Shown one piece after another: positions 7,736-10,239 of a stretch of DNA of 10,239 nucleotides. Under the pieces are notes generated by a model. It had not been told where the DNA came from, searched no databases, and saw nothing but the letters and a program-made list of their open reading frames with translations. Origin of the DNA: an uncultured Novosphingobium sp. (GTDB taxonomy: Bacteria > Pseudomonadota > Alphaproteobacteria > Sphingomonadales > Sphingomonadaceae); contig CALLNA010000100.1 of the NCBI GenBank assembly GCA_938005655.1, positions 1-10,239 on the forward strand, written 5' to 3'. The position numbers and the translations under genes are program-made. Position 1 is the stretch's first letter. Each line of letters opens with the position of its first letter.

Positions 7736-8152
7736 TCAGGCCGCGCTGCGCCGCGCGGTGAAGACGAAGTGCTTGCGCACGAAATAGTTGAGCACGAAGC
7801 TGATCACGACCGCGAGCACCTTCGAGGCGATGACGTTGGTCCCGGCCAGGGCGGCCAGGCTCACGATCCCGCTGGTGACGACGAGACCACCCCAGGTGGT
7901 GAGCAGGAAGACGACCTTCTGCTGGGTCCGCGCGCGTCCGGCCTCGGCCGTTCCCGTCTGGAACACCGAGCGGCTGAGCAGGATCCAGTGCGCGACGATG
8001 CCCAGCGTATAGGCGATCGAGGCGCTGACCCCGGCCGGCAGCGGCGTCTCGAGCAGGAGCAGGAAGCTGCCCATGTCCACGGCCAGCGCGCCGATGCTGG
8101 CGATGAAGTAGCGCACGAAGGGCGCTGCGAGGACCTGCCTGGCGAGCTTCAT
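7736..8152 (-). CDS. GtrA-family membrane protein
   Basis: This small integral membrane protein (138 residues) has four predicted helices (about 13-34, 39-60, 79-102 and 106-124) and a charged inter-helix loop (about 61-79). The opening FVRYFIASIGALAVDMGSF and the closing NYFVRKHFVF are typical of the GtrA/DPMS_2 family. GtrA proteins are thought to help move or anchor polyprenyl-phosphate-linked sugars across the inner membrane, for example in O-antigen glucosylation and mycobacterial arabinan synthesis. No polyprenyl-phosphate glycosyltransferase (GtrB-like GT2) is present in this window, which would normally make the lipid-linked sugar; it may lie elsewhere. The gene is 14 bp downstream of the flavoprotein gene and 22 bp upstream of the epimerase gene, inside one operon. 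Family assignment is firm by length, topology and end motifs; the transported sugar is not known. Confidence 0.86.
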   Translation of the reverse strand: MKLARQVLAAPFVRYFIASIGALAVDMGSFLLLLETPLPAGVSASIAYTLGIVAHWILLSRSVFQTGTAEAGRARTQQKVVFLLTTWGGLVVTSGIVSLAALAGTNVIASKVLAVVISFVLNYFVRKHFVFTARRSAA

Positions 8153-8166
8153 CGCGGGCGCTCCCG

Positions 8167-9744
8167 TCAGGCCGCCTTGCGGGCCGGATCGGCGGCGACC
8201 CGCCCCGGCACCTCGCGGACCGAGCCGAGCGCGGCGGCCTGGTCCTCGGTCAGGGGCTGGCGGGCGGCGGGCAGCGTCTGTTCAGCGCCCTCGTCGCCGG
8301 CCTCGTGGTATTCGGCGTCCTCGTTGACGCACCAGGTATCGTAGATCCGCTCCCCGGCGAGGATGTTCTCGGCCGTCAGCATGGCGGTCATCATCGCGGG
8401 GTCCTGGTTGTTGTAGCGGTGCATCCCGTTGCGGCCGACGAGGTGGAGCGGGGGGGACTTGCCCTCCAGCTCCGCGCGCATCGCCGCGACGTTGGCGGCA
8501 TAATCCTCGTCATAGACCGGATAGGCCTTCTCCTGGCGCACCACCGCGCCGCCGATCACCTTGTCCGGGGTGACGAGGCCGAGCAGGTCCATCTCCCGCG
8601 TGGCGAGGGCGACGAGCTCGTCGTCGGCCATCGACCACAGGCCGTCGCCCTCGAAGCAGAAATATTCGAGGCCGACGCAGGCGACGCCCTCGTCCGGCAC
8701 CATCTCGGGCGACCAGGAGCGGAAGTTCTGGATGCGGCCGACCTTCACCTTGCTGTCGTGGATGTAGATCCAGTTGTCGGGAAAGAGGTCGTCCGACCTG
8801 ATCTTGAGCGCGACGGTCAGGAAGTCGCGGTACTTGAGCTCGTTGGCCTGGACGGTCGTCGCGGGAAGCGGGTGGAGCCGCGCGGCCAGCTCGCGCATCG
8901 GCGCCGAACTGATGACGTGACGCGCCGCGATCACGCGGTCGCCGTCCGGGCCGGTCGCGGTCATCCGCCAGCCGCCCTGGCCGTCGTCGGAAAGTTGCTT
9001 CAGCGCGTGGCCCATCAGGATCGTGCCGCCACGTTCGGCGATCCGGTCGCGCGCGGCGTCCCACATCATGCCGGGGCCGAGGCGGGGATAGCGGAAGGTC
9101 TCGAGCAGGGTCTTGACCGCCTGCCCGTCGTTGGGCCGCTTGTTGAGCCCGAGGCTGCGCTTGAGCCCGTCGACGACGGCGCCCCACAGCGACAGGCCCT
9201 TGATCCGCTGGGCGGCCCAGTCGGCGCTCATCTCGTCGCAGGGCATCCCCCAGACCTTCTCGGTATAGGTCTTGAAGAAGATCGAATAGAGCAGATGCCC
9301 GAACTGGTTGGTGGTCCAGTCCTCGAAGCTCCGCACCGTGCGGCGCGGGAACAGCTTGGCCTTGGCGAAGCTCGCCATGCACAGGGTCGAGCGCCAGATG
9401 CCGAGGTTCCACAGCGCCTCGAAAGCGCGCAGCGGGTAGGAGTAGAACTTGCCCTCGTAGTAGATGCGGCTCATCCGCGGGCGCTGGATGAAGTCGTCCG
9501 GCAGGATCTCGTTCCACAGGTCGACCACGGCGGCGCTCTTGGAGAAGAAGCGGTGGCCGCCGATGTCGAAGCGATAGCCCTCGTGCTCCACGGTGCGGCT
9601 GATCCCACCGACGTAGTGCGGGTCCTTCTCGACGATCGTGACCGAAAGGCCGGCCTTGGTCAGCAGGTAGGCGGCGGTGAGCCCGGCCGGGCCCGCGCCG
9701 ACGATCGCGACGTCGACCGGCTTGCTTGCAACTTCACGAACCAT
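8167..9744 (-). CDS. UDP-galactopyranose-mutase-like FAD-dependent oxidoreductase
   Basis: This 525-residue cytoplasmic flavoprotein is of the amine-oxidase/protoporphyrinogen-oxidase superfamily. It shows the FAD dinucleotide motif GAGPAG (16-21) with Glu39 (VEK) for the ribose, then GGISRTVEHEGYRFDIGGHRFFS (46-68). The GGHRFFS stretch recalls the GGHxxFS of eukaryotic-type UDP-galactopyranose mutases. So do EKAYPVYDEDY (405-415) and GRNGMHRYNNQDPAMMTA (437-454), the latter resembling the mutase GRxGxWxYxxxNQDHSxM. These matches suggest a flavin-dependent sugar-nucleotide ring contraction or a related redox step, but a conserved Trp of that motif is absent here, so a different chemistry is possible. 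The tail after residue 480 is Ala/Glu-rich and probably disordered. It is the first gene of the four-gene operon; the ATG at 9744 is preceded by a G-run rather than a clear Shine-Dalgarno. Superfamily is certain, mutase activity is an inference. Confidence 0.82.
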   Translation of the reverse strand: MVREVASKPVDVAIVGAGPAGLTAAYLLTKAGLSVTIVEKDPHYVGGISRTVEHEGYRFDIGGHRFFSKSAAVVDLWNEILPDDFIQRPRMSRIYYEGKFYSYPLRAFEALWNLGIWRSTLCMASFAKAKLFPRRTVRSFEDWTTNQFGHLLYSIFFKTYTEKVWGMPCDEMSADWAAQRIKGLSLWGAVVDGLKRSLGLNKRPNDGQAVKTLLETFRYPRLGPGMMWDAARDRIAERGGTILMGHALKQLSDDGQGGWRMTATGPDGDRVIAARHVISSAPMRELAARLHPLPATTVQANELKYRDFLTVALKIRSDDLFPDNWIYIHDSKVKVGRIQNFRSWSPEMVPDEGVACVGLEYFCFEGDGLWSMADDELVALATREMDLLGLVTPDKVIGGAVVRQEKAYPVYDEDYAANVAAMRAELEGKSPPLHLVGRNGMHRYNNQDPAMMTAMLTAENILAGERIYDTWCVNEDAEYHEAGDEGAEQTLPAARQPLTEDQAAALGSVREVPGRVAADPARKAA

Positions 9745-9760
9745 CTGATCCCCCCGAAGG

Positions 9761-9776
9761 CTGTCGTCGGCGACAG
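9761..9776 (-). promoter_or_regulatory. Short perfect hairpin in the leader of the glycan operon
   Basis: The bases CTGTCG, a 4-base loop, and CGACAG form a perfect 6-bp stem, 16 nt upstream of the flavoprotein start. No run of T follows, so it is not an intrinsic terminator. It could be a leader structure or a small operator; in GC-rich DNA it may also be chance. Confidence 0.3.
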
Positions 9777-9788
9777 TGAAAGGAACGT

Positions 9789-9805
9789 GGTTAAGTTAGG
9801 GTAAA
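9789..9805 (-). promoter_or_regulatory. CtrA-like box upstream of the glycan operon
   Basis: Read on the minus strand the bases are TTTA-N7-TTAACC. The consensus for CtrA, the alphaproteobacterial cell-cycle regulator, is TTAA-N7-TTAA, so this differs by one base in the first half. It lies about 45-60 bp upstream of the operon start, in the only A/T-rich patch of the gap, where a promoter would be expected. A single motif match is weak evidence. Confidence 0.25.
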
Positions 9806-9833
9806 CGCCCCGAACTATTTGAGGCCCTGACGG

Positions 9834-10239
9834 TCAGGCGCGGCTCCGCGCGCCCTTGGCCGGTTCCGCATGCTGGAGGTCGAAGGCGAAGCTCGCCAGC
9901 TCGTCGAGGCGGAAGGTCTGTTCCAGCACCAGGCCATAGCCGTTCTGCCCGCGCCAGCGCACCTTGGCCGGGATCGCCCCGACGCCGGCGATGTCGAGCA
10001 TGACCTGCTGCGAGACCGCGAGGTGGCAGTCCGCCGCGATCCGCGCGCCCTTCTGCGAGAGGTCGACCAGGGTCGCCGGATGGCGCACCCCGGCCACGGT
10101 CAGCACCGCGGGGCGCTGGAGCCGCAGGCGGATCGGCCGCTTGGGATAGGGGCTCGGCTCGACCAGGAAGGCGTTGACGTCGATCGGCTGGGCGATGCGG
10201 AAGCCGGCGTGGCCGTCGGCCGCCCAGACCATCTCCATC
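9834..10239 (-). CDS. PilZ-domain protein, probably two tandem PilZ domains (5' partial)
   Basis: This is the C-terminal part of a small cytoplasmic protein with PilZ domains, which bind cyclic di-GMP and control motility, polysaccharide synthesis or pilus activity. The frame is open to the right edge. The first visible residues (MVWAADGHAGFRIAQPIDVNAFL) look like the end of one PilZ domain, with the W and the GxR(F) strand that normally closes it. A second, whole domain follows: a basic entry KRPIRLRLQR (33-42), the DLSQKG motif (59-64, matching D/N-x-S-x-x-G), and the closing RWRGQNGYGLVLEQ (94-107). The canonical RxxxR of the entry is not exact (K33-xxx-R37), so c-di-GMP affinity of this domain may be lowered. 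The Met at 10238 is not necessarily the start; the gene very likely begins outside the window. It is separated from the glycan operon by 89 bp on the same strand. Confidence 0.82.
   Translation of the reverse strand, partial: MEMVWAADGHAGFRIAQPIDVNAFLVEPSPYPKRPIRLRLQRPAVLTVAGVRHPATLVDLSQKGARIAADCHLAVSQQVMLDIAGVGAIPAKVRWRGQNGYGLVLEQTFRLDELASFAFDLQHAEPAKGARSRA

Noticed and set aside
8305..9804. 499-residue plus-strand open frame antisense to the flavoprotein
   Set aside because: Composition is a shadow type and the minus-strand product has FAD motifs throughout; no plus-strand motif or ribosome binding site was seen.

Overview
The window is about 10.2 kb of very GC-rich, almost gapless bacterial DNA. 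The gene set is an NADH:ferredoxin reductase, queG, a Na+-type (NatAB-like) ABC exporter, a Tat-lipoprotein MsrB, a glycan operon and a PilZ protein. Together with the base composition and a CtrA-like box, this suggests an alphaproteobacterium, perhaps Sphingomonadales. The taxonomic call is an inference from style and family resemblance, not from a marker gene. No rRNA, tRNA, CRISPR array, insertion sequence or phage gene was seen.

Layout, left half. The window opens inside a FAD/NAD ferredoxin reductase on the plus strand (5' end missing). Its 3' end overlaps, tail to tail, the 3' end of queG on the minus strand (epoxyqueuosine reductase, tRNA queuosine synthesis). After 47 bp, a plus-strand pair begins: a NatA-like ABC ATPase and a NatB-like permease. 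The ATPase carries an apparent frameshifting deletion just after its H-loop. The original end of its frame still forms an ATGA overlap with the permease, so the lesion looks recent or is a sequence error. A separate plus-strand msrB follows; it encodes a methionine-R-sulfoxide reductase with a twin-arginine signal and a lipobox.

Layout, right half. From 9744 down to 4901 runs a tightly packed four-gene minus-strand operon. In transcription order it encodes a UDP-galactopyranose-mutase-like flavoprotein, a GtrA-family membrane protein, an NAD-dependent sugar-nucleotide epimerase/dehydratase, and a large GT-C (STT3/GT39-like) membrane glycosyltransferase with a C-terminal soluble domain. The best reading is synthesis, membrane translocation and transfer of a sugar onto an envelope glycan or lipid, but the sugar and acceptor cannot be read from sequence. 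This operon is the strongest candidate for an undescribed system here. Upstream of it lies an 89-bp intergenic region with a short perfect hairpin and a CtrA-like motif. Beyond that is the 3' part of a minus-strand protein that appears to carry two tandem PilZ domains.

Almost every base is coding. The only gaps are 2117-2163, 4349-4398, 4894-4900, 7714-7735, 8153-8166 and 9745-9833, so there is no gene-free stretch over 300 bases.
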